DNA from: Kuschelorhynchus macadamiae
Lineage: Eukaryota > Arthropoda > Insecta > Coleoptera > Curculionidae
Assembly (NCBI GenBank): GCA_030620095.1
Contig: JAUTXW010005194.1
Coordinates: forward strand, 914,501 to 978,500
DNA: 64,000 nucleotides
Direction of reading: 5' to 3'
The translations under genes and the position numbers were made by a program. Under the pieces are notes generated by a model. It had not been told where the DNA came from and did not search any database. It worked only from the letters and a program-made list of their open reading frames with translations. Each line of letters opens with the position of its first letter. Position 1 is the stretch's first letter. Below, in pieces: positions 12,052 through 24,390 of this stretch.

Positions 12052-12091
12052 ACGTAACAAGTTGTAGTGTGGTTAGAACTCTTGTATTTTG

Positions 12092-12862
12092 ATCTATCTG
12101 GAAGATAGACACAGGTTCCCATGTTAGGACTTAACGGTGAATATGTTTAAACATGATGCAATAAAATTTTCATACAAAGAATAGTAATGTATTTCCAGTA
12201 CTAGTTTCTAAGCAGTATAAAGAAATTAATTTTATTGCAAAATAGTAAAATACAAACCAAAATACCCAAAGCCTCAGATCAGATTACACCAGTAACAAGA
12301 GTTTTAGTTAGATATGACAACCCCGATCGACAACACGTATCAGACTGTCACTGTCGTACTAGATTATACCACTTTCATTGACAAGGGATCCTTATAGTAA
12401 AAAAGTATAATAGTCTACAGTAAAGATTGTTACAGGGTCACGTGACCCGAGTGGCTTAAAAACCAACAGCGGGTCGTGGAACTACAATAAATTTTAACAT
12501 TAAAGAAATTAATTTGCTAAAAAATATTTTATTAGATGCCAAGCTTTTCTTAGCTCCACTACTGCACGTGTTTTAATGTATTATTGTGTATTTGTTGATA
12601 TGGCTCAAATCTTCTAATTATATGTTGCCTTACTTCAAGAAGCAGCGTTCTAAAGGTGCGGTGACATTAGAAGAACATGGATTTTTTAAATATTTAATAA
12701 AGAAGTTTTATTTACTTTATCTTGGACATTGCGGAACTAGGAGCTTTAATTGATCTAACTATATGCGGCAACGTGAGTTTGTAAAAAAATGGCCGTTTAA
12801 GTTTGGAATTTTCTTTTAATCACTAAGTAAACAGCTAGATTTCCTTTTCCAGGAGACTAGCA
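12092..12862. other. Non-coding intron sequence
   Basis: No coding sequence, terminal repeat or recognised repeat family is visible. It may be original AGO2 intron or old decayed repeat. Confidence 0.4.
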
Positions 12863-13081
12863 CCCGTATTCACTAAAGAGGAGTAAATTTAGACCAGGTT
12901 AAACTTGACAGTTATAGGTTTAAGATGACATTTCTAACAATTGAACAAATATTTTTTCTAAATGTCACTACAATTACAAAATGACAGTGACATAAGCGAA
13001 ACATAAATGGCGAATTAAGAGTCTTAAGTACCGGGGCAACTAGACCTGGACTAACTCTTAAATCTTTTTAGTGAATACGGG
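12863..13081. repeat. MITE with CCCGTATTCACTAAA inverted ends
   Basis: The two ends read CCCGTATTCACTAAA inward on both strands, and the next approximately 30 bases (TTTAGACC/GTCCAGGTCTAG) are also partly inverted. It is 219 bp with no coding capacity. A related internal segment occurs at 17882-18012. The superfamily is unknown; no clear target duplication is visible. Confidence 0.65.
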
Positions 13082-13689
13082 GAGTTATGTCGAATGGAAG
13101 ATACCTTATTCAATTATTTTGGGTCACATGACGTATTGACCAATCCGGTTCAGTATAATAGAACGTTTATTTCGTCGGGGGTCATGTAAGAATCCCCAGA
13201 AGCAAAATCATACAAGAAAGACTCTGAGGTGATTTTTTTGATGATTACAATAGTTTTTCCTATCAGAGAATTAAAATAATTATAGAATATATCTATACTA
13301 TATTAAAATAGTCACAAGGTCGTCTCACGCTCAAAAAAAAAACGTACTGCGATTTCGAAAAACACTAGATTTTGAATGAAATCTGGGGAAATAATAATAT
13401 TGAGCAAATTTTTATGTAAGTGTTGTCAGGTAAAGGAATTTAAATGGTGATTCTTTGGGTAATTAAAAGTAAAAATGTGTTCGTAAACATGTTCTAAACT
13501 GGTTAGAATTTAAGATTTAGGATATTGAAAATAAAAAAAAATCTTTTATTTTTTAAATTTTAGCTATTAACATGGAAAAACAATATGACACTTAGCTATT
13601 CTATTTTTATCTTAAAACGGTCGCTTTTCTTTACTTTCCTCGCTAGAGGAAATTATTCAAGTTGCAAAAAAATATGTTTTCTCAGTTCC

Positions 13690-14785
13690 GTCGGTTAGTC
13701 TATATGTCTGTCTGCGACAAAGCTCAAGAACTGCTTGTCCTATTTACTTCAAGATTTGGTTACAAATTAAAGGTCATATGATGATGACGTGGTAACATTT
13801 TGGTAAAAATCTAATATGGCAGAACAAAATGGCGGTCTATTGAAATGTTAAAAAATTATTACTAAAAAACTGCTTATTCTTTTTATCAAAATTTTGCAGA
13901 AAAATTAGGACTGACATGACCATCAACTGATAAGTTTTACTACAAATCCAAAATGGAGGGCTAATAAAATGTTATAAAAGTCATTGCAGAAAACTACTGC
14001 ATCGATTATGTTCAAATTTTGCTCAAAAATCAAATATTATATAGGGATGAACTGGTAAAAATGTTGAGACAAATTCAAAATGGGGGAACAAAACGGTGAC
14101 CTAATTAAATGTTTAAAAATATCTGAAAAAAGTACTTATCGGATTGATTGATTGATGACATCCCCATTTTGAATATTTATTACTAAAAATGTATAAATTG
14201 CACACTTAATATCGATTTTTAATTAAATCTGTATAAAGTTAAAATTCGCTCGCAATCTAGGCATTCCTACTCTCATTTTTTAAATATTTACTAAAAATTT
14301 ATGATATATATTCTCAAATCTGTACAAATGTTAAAATTCCGCCGTCATGTGGGCATTACAATCTTGAATTTTTAAAATGTTGTTGTTAAAATTCATGATG
14401 TGCAGTCTTAAATACCCCTAAATGCCGAATTTGAATCAAATCTGCAAACATTTTGAAATTAGACTGCTATGTTGGTGCCGCCATTTTTAATTCCCAAATA
14501 TTGACTAAAATTTCATAACTTTCATTCTTAAATACTTCTAGATACTGATATTTCAGCCGAATCTGTACAAATGACAAAATTCGTTCGCTATATTGGTGCC
14601 ACCATTTTGATTTTTGTTGTGCATTCTTAAATAATCCCCACATATGTTAAAATCATCCGTCCGACCTGTTGACATTGTCATTTTGGCATCGCTATTTTGA
14701 ATTTTTAAATGCTGACACTCTTAAATTTTCCTTGGCACCGATTTTCAGTTTAATCTACACCAGTAACAAAATTCGTCGGTCGTAC
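13690..14785. repeat. Degenerate tandem array, unit about 90-120 bp
   Basis: From about 14155 the sequence repeats diverged units of the form 'ggygcc(g/a)ccattttgaattttt...aaat..tga..aaaattcg', with starts near 14158, 14258, 14352, 14474, 14594 and 14668. The left part (13690-14150) holds units with the same core in reverse orientation (aaaatggcgg, aaaatggagg, aaaatggggg). The array continues at 17674-17780 after the Transib insertion, so Transib landed inside one unit. No coding sequence. Confidence 0.6.
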
Positions 14786-14790
14786 TGGCG

Positions 14791-14835
14791 CACAGTGCTT
14801 CGAGTAGTAGAGATTATTGGACAAAAATAATACCA
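14791..14835 (+). repeat. Transib terminal inverted repeat, 3' side
   Basis: Starts with the RSS-like heptamer CACAGTG; ten bases (CACAGTGCTT) match the other end exactly and the following GAG is shared after one mismatch. Confidence 0.88.
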
Positions 14836-15141
14836 CTTACCTCTGGCGGTCATAATACAATTTCTGACAAAATTGTTATTTTTACTTAGGCGAAAACATT
14901 TTGCACATAATTTTCTAAGTTAATCACATACAGGGTGTCCAGAAAAACTTACAACTAAGATTTGTAACATTGACATAGAGGGTCAAAAAGAAAAATGTGC
15001 GTTTATAAGCCATTGTAACTTGTTTTTATTATAAAACACAAAATTAAAATTTAACAAACACTATTTAAACTACACTAACACTTAATTATTAAAATTTTTA
15101 AACATAAAATAAATAACAAACGTTAAACTCAGAGCTAATTA

Positions 15142-17411
15142 TTAGTCCGAATCGCTTTCATTGCTTAATATTTCAGAAACATTGAATTCCAAATTTAAAT
15201 CTTCTGAAACAACTAAATCATTTTTTTTTAGATATTTATTAATTTCATTGTTATATTTGCTAGTTTTCTGTTTCATAACTTTTCGGTTTATTGATAGTAA
15301 GGGCTCTGATGTCAGTAATAATATGTTCATCAAATCTTTGTTACAATTAGTTCGTGATGATTTGCGGGTGTGAGATAATCGGTTTTTCCTAACTTCCTTG
15401 TGCCTTGCTTCTAAGGCGTCTTCTGACAGTTGTCCAATAGGTAAGTCGAAAGCACTTATTATCTCACACCCATGAATCAAGACTTTGTGGACAGTTGCAG
15501 GCATATAATACCAACTGTAAGAATTTATATACAAATTACGAGTTTCCTGTAACAAACTCCGAAACTTTTCTAATTCAACATGGTACCCGCTAGCCAATAT
15601 CCTAAGTATCAACGAAAACTTAACAATAAGTTCCTTGTCGATACTTGTTATCTCCGAGCTGAGATCGGGATTAAAAAAAAAAACGCCTTGCGGTGTTTCT
15701 ATCATTTGTGGAGCCATATCCCGGTTTTGGCTTATCCACAATGAGTCCCATCTTCGATTTAAATTCTGACTGGATACGTTTTTATTATTTTCTACTATTT
15801 TTTTATTTTCATTTCCTTCAACCCGCCATACTTTTATTGGGAGTCTATACGCAATATGCAAAAGGCATTCAAAAAAACGTATCCAGCAGTGAAGTGTGGA
15901 TAAGCCAAAACGAAAGTTTTCCTTATTTACAGACCGATTGACAACGTTTTCGTGGTTCATTTGCTTTGGGGTGGCTCCACAAATGATGCACTTGGATGCT
16001 GAGTTGGTGCCGGAAAGAATATTAGTTACACTACCGTCCTATCATAGTGAAAATTAATTCGAAAGTTATATTATAAGTTTGATTGTGCATATTTATTGTC
16101 GATACTTTCAGCAAATTGATATTTTTTATCATTTTTTGCTCTTCCAATCGCACTAACTCAGCATTTTCCTTGGCAAAAATAAACTTTATTGGTCGACAAA
16201 ACAAGGTCGAGGAACTTGTCATATTTACCCATACATCCTCATTTGTGCAAGTATTAATCAATTTTAATGGCACTAGTGCAATTAGAAAGATATATTCATC
16301 CGTATGTTGGTCATTACTGAACTTCTGCTTATATGTGCTATGCCCACTACTGCCATCAAAGCCCCACTTACAAATTAATTTTAATTCTTTCCCACTCGGT
16401 ACGCTTGAAACATTTAGAATACTTTCTGCGGTTTTATCTAGAAGATCTTGTAAATTTACTTCAGAACTGACTTCATCAGTATTAATTTGAGACGGCAAAA
16501 GTGCTTTTTTTGCAATGTTTAAAGCGTACAAACTTGGAAAGCAATCCTTGTGCAAAGCATTAACTACTGACCTTAAAGCTAAGTATTTTCTTTCGGATAA
16601 GTCTAGGTCCAAGCACAGGGCTAAAGCCTGATGTGGTGTCAAAACCTTATCTAAGGAATCTTGATTATTAGAGCTACCAGCCAAATTAGCAGCAAAGTTA
16701 AGCTCAGCTTGAGATCTGCTTTGTATTAAATCTAAGACGCGTCTTTTTTTTGTTTTTGTAGAAGCTTCCTCAAAAGGGATGGTGGGTCTTCCTCGAGATT
16801 GACTTGATCGTGGTTGCAACGCCAACGGTTGTAATGGTTGCACTTGAGGTCTTTTAAAAGCCACAAAATCTTTCGATGTGGCTACCGGTTTGCTTAGCCA
16901 ACTTTTGTTGCGCTTTATAAATCTTTCTCGAGTTCTAGAGCTTTCCTGCCACAGTTTAGTCATTTTCATGCAAAAAATTCTACCCATCTTTGAAATTCGT
17001 GCCGATAATTCTTCCGAACAATCTGTTAAATCAAGTATTTCACATATTTTGTTAAATGTGTTTTGCTGGCGATGACTATGTGAACTAGTTATCCAAACAT
17101 CTACTAGATCAGCGTTTTTGATATAAATACACTCTGAAATAAAATATCTGAAATTACCTGTGGTGGCAGGTAGGGGCAGAATATCGATACAAAATCTGAA
17201 ACCTTATATTTTCTCCTACTTAACTAAAACAATATCAGAAAGAGATATTTAGAGATATTTTGTAAACCTTTACCAAAGTTTTCAAATATAGTTGTGTTAA
17301 CAACTAATCTGTTATTGCTAATTGAAATATCAGGTAAAATCGTACATTTGGACTCAACAATTAAATATATAGTTAAAATTTAATAAACCTACCTGGAGCT
17401 TGACAATCCAT
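15142..17411 (-). pseudogene. Transib transposase, two exons, one frameshift
   Basis: Exon 1 is 17393-17411 (ATG plus five codons, ending GCTCCAG|GTAGGT). Exon 2 starts at 17133 after TTATTTCAG and runs to the stop at 15142; phases join. Together they give about 670 codons, the usual Transib length. Features that line up with the RAG1 core (recalled): CKWGFDGSSGHS (first catalytic Asp), LFCRPIKFIFAKE, a Cys-x2-Cys knuckle CIICGATP, the FGLSTLHCWIRFFE region, and PIGQLSEDALEARHKEVR carrying the final Glu. A one-base gain near 16043 (after FTMI) shifts the frame. In RAG1 the second Asp is in HCDIG; here the simple alignment gives HCWIR, and I cannot tell whether that is normal for Transib or a lost residue. 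The C-terminal tail is rich in Asn, Lys and acidic residues. Confidence 0.9.
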
Positions 17412-17633
17412 AGCGATTTTCTTTTTAGAGTGAACAGTTTCAACAATAACTCGTTAATGAAAACTCCGTTCTGAACGCAAGCAAATTATTGTTAAACTGA
17501 CAGCTAGGCGTTGATCGAAATTCATTTGTCTCTACAGTGCTAATCAAGGATGACCTGATTTAAATAAACTTTGTAATGCGTGTTTTGGATACTTATACTT
17601 ATATTGATGTTATAAAAATATAAATAATTATTA

Positions 17634-17673
17634 CTTTGTTTTGTGATTATTGTCCATTGCTCAAAGCACTGTG
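17634..17673 (-). repeat. Transib terminal inverted repeat, 5' side
   Basis: Read inward it begins CACAGTGCTTTGAG, matching the end at 14791. Target duplication TGGCG follows at 17674. Confidence 0.88.
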
Positions 17674-19495
17674 TGGCGCCGCCATTTTGGATTTCTAAAC
17701 GTTGACTAAAAAAAGTGTATGCATGTCAAATTTGAAAATAATCGGTAATGGAAATGATGAAAAATCCATTACAAGATTTGATCCAGACATACAAACATAC
17801 AATCAGACGGGTAGGAAGCCAATAAAAGCGCGTTAGAAGCATTGATTATATAGTTTAAAACTCTAATAATAGTACTTACTATAGAGGTTTAAATTTAGAC
17901 AAGGTCTAACTTGACAGCTCCAGGTTTAAGATGACATTTTGAACAAGTGCACGAACAATTTTTCCTAATGTCACAATTACAAAATAACAGTGACATAAGG
18001 CAAACATAACTAAAAACTAAAGTTTAAGGAAATTAGTTATTTAATATATAAATAAATAATTTTCTTTTAAACTTATTTAACTTATTGGTTTGATTTTAAT
18101 AGTGAAACAGGGAACGAATATTTCTTTGATATTTGTAAAAACACCTATTTGCCTCATTAAGGAATAGGTAAGAATTCTTCCTTTTGTCAACGATAATGAA
18201 GCATGGCCCATTTCATTATTTTCGTACATCAAATATTTCAACAGGTCGTCATTTTGTTTCGCCAGATTGAATTCATATAAAAGTTTGTGTCAGGCGTAAT
18301 TTTTCTGGAAAATTAAATAAAATTAAAGTAAGTGGATTTTTTAGCTATAACGGAACAGACAGACCGACCGACAGTAATGGAAAAACATGAAGACTTGTAA
18401 AAACCTGGAACGATGATTTTTATCTTTATGCGGGAAGTGAAATCTCGCGCCGCCACTGGCATTGGTAAACAAATGGTCATGGCTTGAACATGGGCCATCC
18501 CCACTTCTTGTTTTATCACAAACATTGGTCGATAAAATGTGAAAAATAGAGGAACCATGTTGGCGCATATCCCTAACGTGATTTATGAATGAATTATGAT
18601 CTCTACTAACTACTCTAATTCTTACTCTAAGCAGGTTACCCACTCCTTTGACGCTTGATGAAGTTGCTGGAAACATTACAAAAACTTAGTATGTAGAAGG
18701 TATCGTCAAAATAAATATTCATTCTTGAGATTCATAGTGTCAAAGTTTTCATTTTTTTTTGTTTTTGCGCCACCAAGAATTCCACTGTCCTGTAGTTTTT
18801 TCAATACCCTGTATAAATCCTAATATCATCATTAGAGCCCCCGTTTTTCCTCATCCTTCTTAACTGACTACGTTTTTATCGTATCTGTAATCGTTTTCTA
18901 TTTATTTGCGAAAATAGCCGTCGATGCAAACCAAGTATTATCAAAGTAACAAAATTGAAAACAAATCTAGTTGGCTATTCCGTGTGTTACCTTTTTTGAC
19001 GTTTAGTATAAAATAATTTTGATAGCGAAGTAAACAGCATAATAATATTTTCCGTTTGTTACCTTTTTTGACGTTTAGTTTAAAATAATTGTGATAGTTA
19101 AAGTTTCTAAAGTTTTTTGCGCTATTTAATTTTTCTAAAGTTGTTTGGGCTATTTAGCAAAGTGCGGGACAAGAAAGAAAACCGGGCGGTCCTTAAAATA
19201 AAGGTTCACAGTCTTAAACAAGCGGAAAAGTAAAATTTGTGTACGCAAATAAATTTTATGTTATAGTTTGCCGCTTCACCTATAAAGTGCGCCAGCTAAG
19301 CGGTACAGAAAATTAATCAAGCATTTAGTAAATTTCGCACTGGTCCACTTGTAATTGGGATGTGCCTAGAGTCTCCATGCACTTGCCGCTAGAAGGTTCT
19401 AGCTATTAACAGTGGCGCCTAAACGTTTCGAGCATTTGTTTTCATTTCTATATAAATGCGGTGCGTTGAACTTGAATTATTATTTCGAAATAACG
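17674..19495. other. Repeat-rich non-coding stretch
   Basis: It begins with the continuation of the tandem array broken by Transib, then the partial MITE at 17882-18012. The stretch 18620-18760 is an inverted, diverged copy of 28465-28620 (shared words: cttcatcaag, gagtgggtaacctg, tactaagtttctgtaatg). A two-unit, 72-bp period repeat (ccgt.tgttaccttttttgacgttta) lies at 18979-19105. The short open frames at 18313-18676 show no family motif and are probably chance. Confidence 0.5.
17882..18012. repeat. Partial relative of the 12863-13081 MITE
   Basis: Shares aaatttagac, aacttgacag, aggtttaagatgacattt and aatgtcac..caattacaaaa with the MITE interior. The terminal CCCGTATTCAC ends are not seen, so it is a fragment. 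Confidence 0.6.
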
Positions 19496-19935
19496 ATGGG
19501 GAGCAAAAGAGGAAAAACAATTCGAAGCGGTGCACGTGAAGTTATTGCGAGCGTTATAGAGGCCTGTACTAGAGAAGCTGAAAATAATAGTTTGACTATT
19601 CCAATTCAAAATCGAACAAAACATGCCGCATTTTACACTGGTGTTTCGGAAAGTAGTGTAAGAAAAATTCAAAGAGAACATAATAATCGCTCATGTTCTA
19701 CTTTACCTTTAAAATCTCCTTTTAAAAAGACCCCGATAAAACCTTAAATTGGCTTTTACGATCAAATGGTTTTGTTTGGCGCAAGTGCCAAAATAAACGA
19801 AAATTGCTCATTGAGAGACCAAATATTTTTCACTGGCGGGTGAAATATCTATCAACTGTAAGGCAATATAGGCAAGAAGGACGCAATATTGTGTATCTAG
19901 ACGAAACCTGGGTAGATAATGATATGACAGTGAAC
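19496..19935 (+). pseudogene. IS630-like DDE transposase, N-terminal part
   Basis: The frame begins MGSKRGKTIRSGAREVI, contains a helix-turn-helix segment (GVSESSVRKIQREHNN) and, after frameshifts near 19745, resumes with YRQEGRNIVYLDETWVDN, where DETW carries the first catalytic Asp. It is cut at 19935 by the Gypsy-type element and continues at 25144 (MTVN joins KRWQSES). Such DETW transposases are common in insect genomes and belong to the IS630/Tc1 assemblage; the exact subfamily is not assigned. Confidence 0.8.
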
Positions 19936-19967
19936 TGTAGTAATTTAGGTTCAACCCTTAAGGTTAC
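19936..19967 (-). repeat. Residual 32 bp of the 3' LTR
   Basis: Identical to the first 32 bases (plus strand) of the LTR at 24917. Beyond it the sequence jumps into the integrase coding region. Confidence 0.88.
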
Positions 19968-22900
19968 AAAGTATACGAAAAACACCAATAGGGAATCCAC
20001 ATACTCCAAGTGTCGCTTAGATTTTCGGTTTGCATTCTTAGATATGCCCCTAAAACCTTGTGGGAATTTTCTAAGGAGCCGACGCTCTGGTGTCTATAGC
20101 TAGAGGCGTAAATCTGATTTATCTTTAAGAGAACACATACTTCCTTCATTGTGGAAGAGATAAATTCCGATCCTCTATCCGAAGCAATCTCCTGTGGTAT
20201 CCCATATCTCAAAATAAAGATTTCCACAAAAGATCTTGCGACCGATACAGCATCTTTATTTTTTAAAGGGTATGCCTCAACAAATTTTGAAATTTCGCAC
20301 TGAATCGTTAAAATATATATAAAACCCTTTATATCAGTGGGCAAAGGTCCTACAATGTCTAAATATACCTTTTGAAAAGAGAAGTCAGCAGTAGAAGTAA
20401 TTACCATAGGTTCTCGGGTATAGTGACTAGAATGCTTCTGTTTTTGACATTTATCACATTTTTTAACAAAGTCTCTAACGTCCTTATCTAAACCTGACCA
20501 AAAATAATGCTTTTTTATATTATTTAATATTCTATTTATACCTGCGTGACCACTAGTGGGGAGTAAGTGAAAATCATTTAATATAATTTTTCTTTCATCC
20601 ACATCCATTATTCTTTTTACTCCTTTTACCATATGCATACGGGGGCTCCTCCAATTTAACATATTTTTTATGCCATTACCTACGCATTTAATAAATTCCT
20701 TACTAGTCTCATTTTTTAAAATATATAACTCCTCTACTTTTGTTTTATTACTTATTTCAGTCAGATCCCTCAACATTTCGTCTCGCGCCAACATTGATCC
20801 GGTATTCTGACAATAAAATAAAGTAGAGTGTAATGGTACATAATAAAAGTTCCCCACGTGTTCTGTCACGTCTTTTTGCATAGATATTATGTTTGAGTAT
20901 GTCGTTATGACTAGCTCAGTACAATGTTTTGGTTTTTTAAGAATTGTTACAATGTTCGGTTGATCAATCCCAACATGTGTATTATTCTTAGTTACCTCTA
21001 ATTTTTGTTCTTTTACATTCCTGCACTGATTCCTAGTCATAACGGCCACTAAGTTATTGTTTATATTTTTTAACTCGTCTGAAGTTAATTTTATTCTCGA
21101 TAAAGCATCGGCAGTGACATTTTCACTACCTTTTACATATTCTACATAAAAATCATATTCTTCGAGCCCCAAACGAAATTTTGTTAATCTGCTTGAAGGG
21201 TCAGCTAAACTAAATAAGTATAAAAGTGGTTTATGGTCTGTGCGTATTTTAAATCGACGTCCATATAAATACGGCCTAAAGTGCCTCACTGCCCAAAAGA
21301 TTGCTAGTAATTCTTTATGCATAATGGGATAATTAATTTCCGCTTTATTCAAAGTTCTGCTCGTATATGCTACAGGTTTAATATTTTTATTTGATAACAC
21401 GGCCCCGATAGCAAAATTGGACGAGTCCGTTTGAAGAATAAACTCATTTTGCTCTGAAAAATCAGGATAATCTAAAATTGGATAATTTATAAGAGCATTT
21501 TTTAAGGTTTCAAAGCTTTTGTTACATTCAATCGTCCACTCAAATCTTGCATACTTTCTACATAGTTTGTTTAACGGTACAGATATTTCCGCAAAATTTG
21601 GAATGAATTTTCGGTAGTAGTTTGCAAAAGCTACAAACCGTTTTGCCTCGTCAGCGTTTTTAGGAACAGGGTATTCTTTCAAGGCTTTTACTTTGTCCGG
21701 ATCAGGTGATATACCTTTATCGCTGACAATGTGCCCTAGATAAAGTATCTCCTTCCTTAAAAAGTCGCATTTTAAGGGGTTTAATTTTAAATTTACTTGT
21801 CTTAACCTTAAAAAAACATCCATAAGATTTTTATTATGATCCTCTAAATTTCTCCCAAAAACAATTAAATCGTCTAGGTAAACAAAACATTTTTCGTAGT
21901 TGAGACCTGCCATTGCGACTGTCATTAGCCTAGAAAAAGCACTAGGACTAAGTTTCAACCCCATACGCAGTCTTTTCATTTGCCATTGACCTCGGTCAGT
22001 CATAAAAGCTGTTACCTTCCTACTTTGTTCGTCTAACTCTACTTGATAGTAACCTTGACTTAAATCTAAATGAGAGAAATAAAGAGCACCTGCAAGAGAA
22101 TCTAAAATATCATCTACACGTGCTATCTGGAACTTAATATCAACTAAATTACGGTTTAAAAATCTGTAATCTAACACGAGTCTTGTACGTTTCTGTCCCG
22201 ATGAATCACTCTTCTTTGGTACTAGCAACACTGGAGAGGACCATTCGCTCTGAGCTCTTTCAATAATGTCATCTTCACACATTTGCGAAATTTGCCTATT
22301 TATTTCCTCTTTTTGGGTTTGTGCCAGCCTATAAGGTTTCACGTATACCGGTTGTGTACCTGGTTTGACTTGAATTGATTGTTTATAAATATTTGTAACA
22401 GATAGTTTATCCCCCGGCATATGAAATATATCTGCAAATTTAGCAGTAAGCCCTTCTATGGAGCTTCTTTCTTCGTGATTTAAATAATTTAATTTTAGCA
22501 TACTGAACAACTTTTTTACTCTTTCGACCGAATTACTATTAGTACCAAATTGGCAACACTCATAGTCATTCAAGCTTTCGGCTTTAGGCAAACAATTTTT
22601 TAAACAAACCTCACTTTCACGCGTGTTCAAAATTCTAACCGGTACTTCGCCCTTTTCTGGTCGTGCTATTACACCTGGCACAAATACACCCTGGCATATT
22701 TCATTCGGTAAAACCACACACTCATCTTTTAGTCCCGTTTTAATGTATTGAATAATTTCACACCTGGGAGGAATCACCAAAATGTGATTATCTGTAGCAT
22801 TCAAATTTAAGATTACTTCTTTTTTATTGTTTAAAAGAGTTAAAGTATTTTTTTCGTAATTTAATTTAGCTTTGTATGACCTTAAAAAATCTTCTCCAAT

Positions 22901-23251
22901 TATTCCACTGGTATGACATGGTAATGTCTCGAATATATAACATTTTACTCTAAACTGTACACTTCCTACATACAGGTTTAAAAAACTATAACCTATGGAA
23001 ATTAATTTACCTCCTATGCCATTTATTTCTAATTTTTCTTTGAACAAGGGTATGGTTGAGTCTAAATCTGACAGTTTAATTGCGCTTAAAGTAGCTCCGG
23101 AATCTACGGTGAAGTTCACTTTTTTACTATTTACATAAAAAGATACCGCATTAGAGCATGTGTCCGAATATGTAAATATTTGTTTACTACATTTTTCATT
23201 TTTAGGGACGAAAAAAGGTTTCCCCGCTTGACGGCGAGTTATCTCCGTCAC
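19964..23251 (-). pseudogene. Gypsy-type Pol, truncated in integrase
   Basis: The 1,095-residue frame is open over its full length. In order: protease (FTVDSGATLSAI, about residue 50), reverse transcriptase (RLVLDYRFLNRN; FVYLDDLIVFG, about 455), RNase H (LQTDSSNFAIGAVLS; RTDHKPLLYLF), the HHCC zinc region (HAGINRILNN, CDKCQKQK) and the integrase core (YLDIVGPLP, SDRGSEF, ENSHK with the catalytic Glu). It ends WCFSYTL where the deletion meets LTR sequence, so the integrase C-terminal domain is missing. Its start overlaps the gag tail by 50 bp in another frame, which would fit ribosomal frameshifting if the element were ever active. No env is present. Confidence 0.9.
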
Positions 23252-24390
23252 CTACATTTAACACTTGCTCAGCAAAATTAATGTTGTTATTCCGTCGAAT
23301 TCCTCTAGACCCGTGTCGCGTAAACGACCGGCCTTGCTGACCACGAAAATTATTGTTGTTACCTCGGTTAAAATTGTTATTATATCTTGGAAAACGCTGA
23401 TTATTACGATTACTAAAATTCATTCTATTATTAAAGCTGTTATTATTATGCTGTCTTGAAAATGTTTGTGCTCTATTATTAAAACTCCTATGAAAATTTC
23501 TGCTATAATTTGCTCTCCCCCTATGATTTAAATTAAAAATTTGGGGATTATCTGATGGTTGAAAAGAATTTGATTCATCTTGTGCCTCTCTTATGGCATC
23601 TTTTAAAAACTCGAAATTTCTTGGATATAATTGTACTGAGTCTTTGATTTTTAAGGCCATTTGCAAACCTTTTTATTGCTGTTTTTTCGTTAATAGGCCT
23701 TAAAATGTCATAGACTTCAGGGTCGTCGTTTGCTTGTGAAATTGTTAATTCGACAAAAATGTCCTCAAGCTCTTTGCCAAATTCTTCGATAGATTTATTA
23801 TTTTGTCTGATAGAAAATAATTTTGTTTGAAGGGCAGTACTTGATTTTTGGGTCAAAAGATAAGTTTTTATGTCGGTTATAAGGGTTGCAAGAGACGCAT
23901 AAGTAGATTTTAGCCTTAATTTCGCGTTACCTGAGAGCCTACTTTTCAAAATAAATTTTATTAAATGTGGTTTATCGTCATTTTTAAGAATAGAATTATA
24001 AAATTCCGCTGATTCAATCAAACTTTTTATAGTTTCTTCCGATCCGTTTAATACAGGTAAAAGGCTAGATGCTACTTTTAAATCAAAAGACGACATATTT
24101 TCACTGGAATTAACACTTTTTTGTTGACTAAACGCTAAGATTTCCTTATATACTATCTTTATTTTTGAAACAATATTCTTAAGAACTAAAATATCGCTGT
24201 CATCTAATTCTAAATCGTTAATTTTCTTATTTATAACATAAATTTCCCCTTCTAGCTTGCTATAAATAATTTTAGCTTCATCGATTCTTTTTTCTGTTAT
24301 AGGCAATTTTCGCCTTTCGTAACTTGATTTTACTAAATTATTCTTAATTACAGTTAAGGAGCTGAGAATTTCTTTAAGCTTATCTCCCAT
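23202..24390 (-). pseudogene. Gypsy-type Gag, frameshifted
   Basis: Frame 23575-24390 (MGDKLKEILSS...) gives a helical capsid-like region (FNGSEETIKSLIESAEF-like segment, KRFANGLKNQRLS). The homologous reading continues in a second frame, 23202-23666 (NFEFLKDAIREAQDESN), so there is a frameshift near 23650. The C-terminal tail is rich in Asn, Arg, Phe and Gly (NYSRNFHRSF, RGNNNNFRGQQG) and has no CCHC zinc knuckle, so RNA binding would rest on the basic tail. The role as Gag rests mainly on its position before pol. Confidence 0.78.

Larger units (their letters stand above)
10719..12091 (+). mobile_element. Penelope-like element, 5'-truncated right copy
   Basis: Same family as the left copy but on the plus strand and starting further into the RT domain. 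It ends at 12091 with the shared tail ACTCTTGTATTTTG. The two copies point away from each other, an arrangement often reported for Penelope-like elements, whose copies tend to sit as tandem or inverted partial units. Confidence 0.85.
14791..17673 (-). mobile_element. Transib DNA transposon (RAG1-related), complete ends
   Basis: The 2,883-bp element has ends CACAGTGCTTCGAG (14791) and, inward from 17673, CACAGTGCTTTGAG, with further similarity (ATTATTGGACAA against ATGGACAATAAT). It is flanked by a perfect 5-bp target duplication TGGCG (14786-14790 and 17674-17678). CACAGTG is exactly the heptamer of V(D)J recombination signals, and Transib elements with such ends and GC-rich 5-bp duplications are established relatives of the RAG system. 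It carries one two-exon transposase gene with a single frameshift. Confidence 0.93.

Noticed and set aside
14935..14950. Mariner-type end (TACAGGGTGTCC) inside the Transib 3' region
   Set aside because: No partner end inside the element; the short word may be part of Transib or a chance match, so no nested element was called.
18313..18676. Two overlapping minus-strand frames of 81 and 111 codons
   Set aside because: No family motif, and the sequence is a diverged inverted relative of non-coding 28465-28620.
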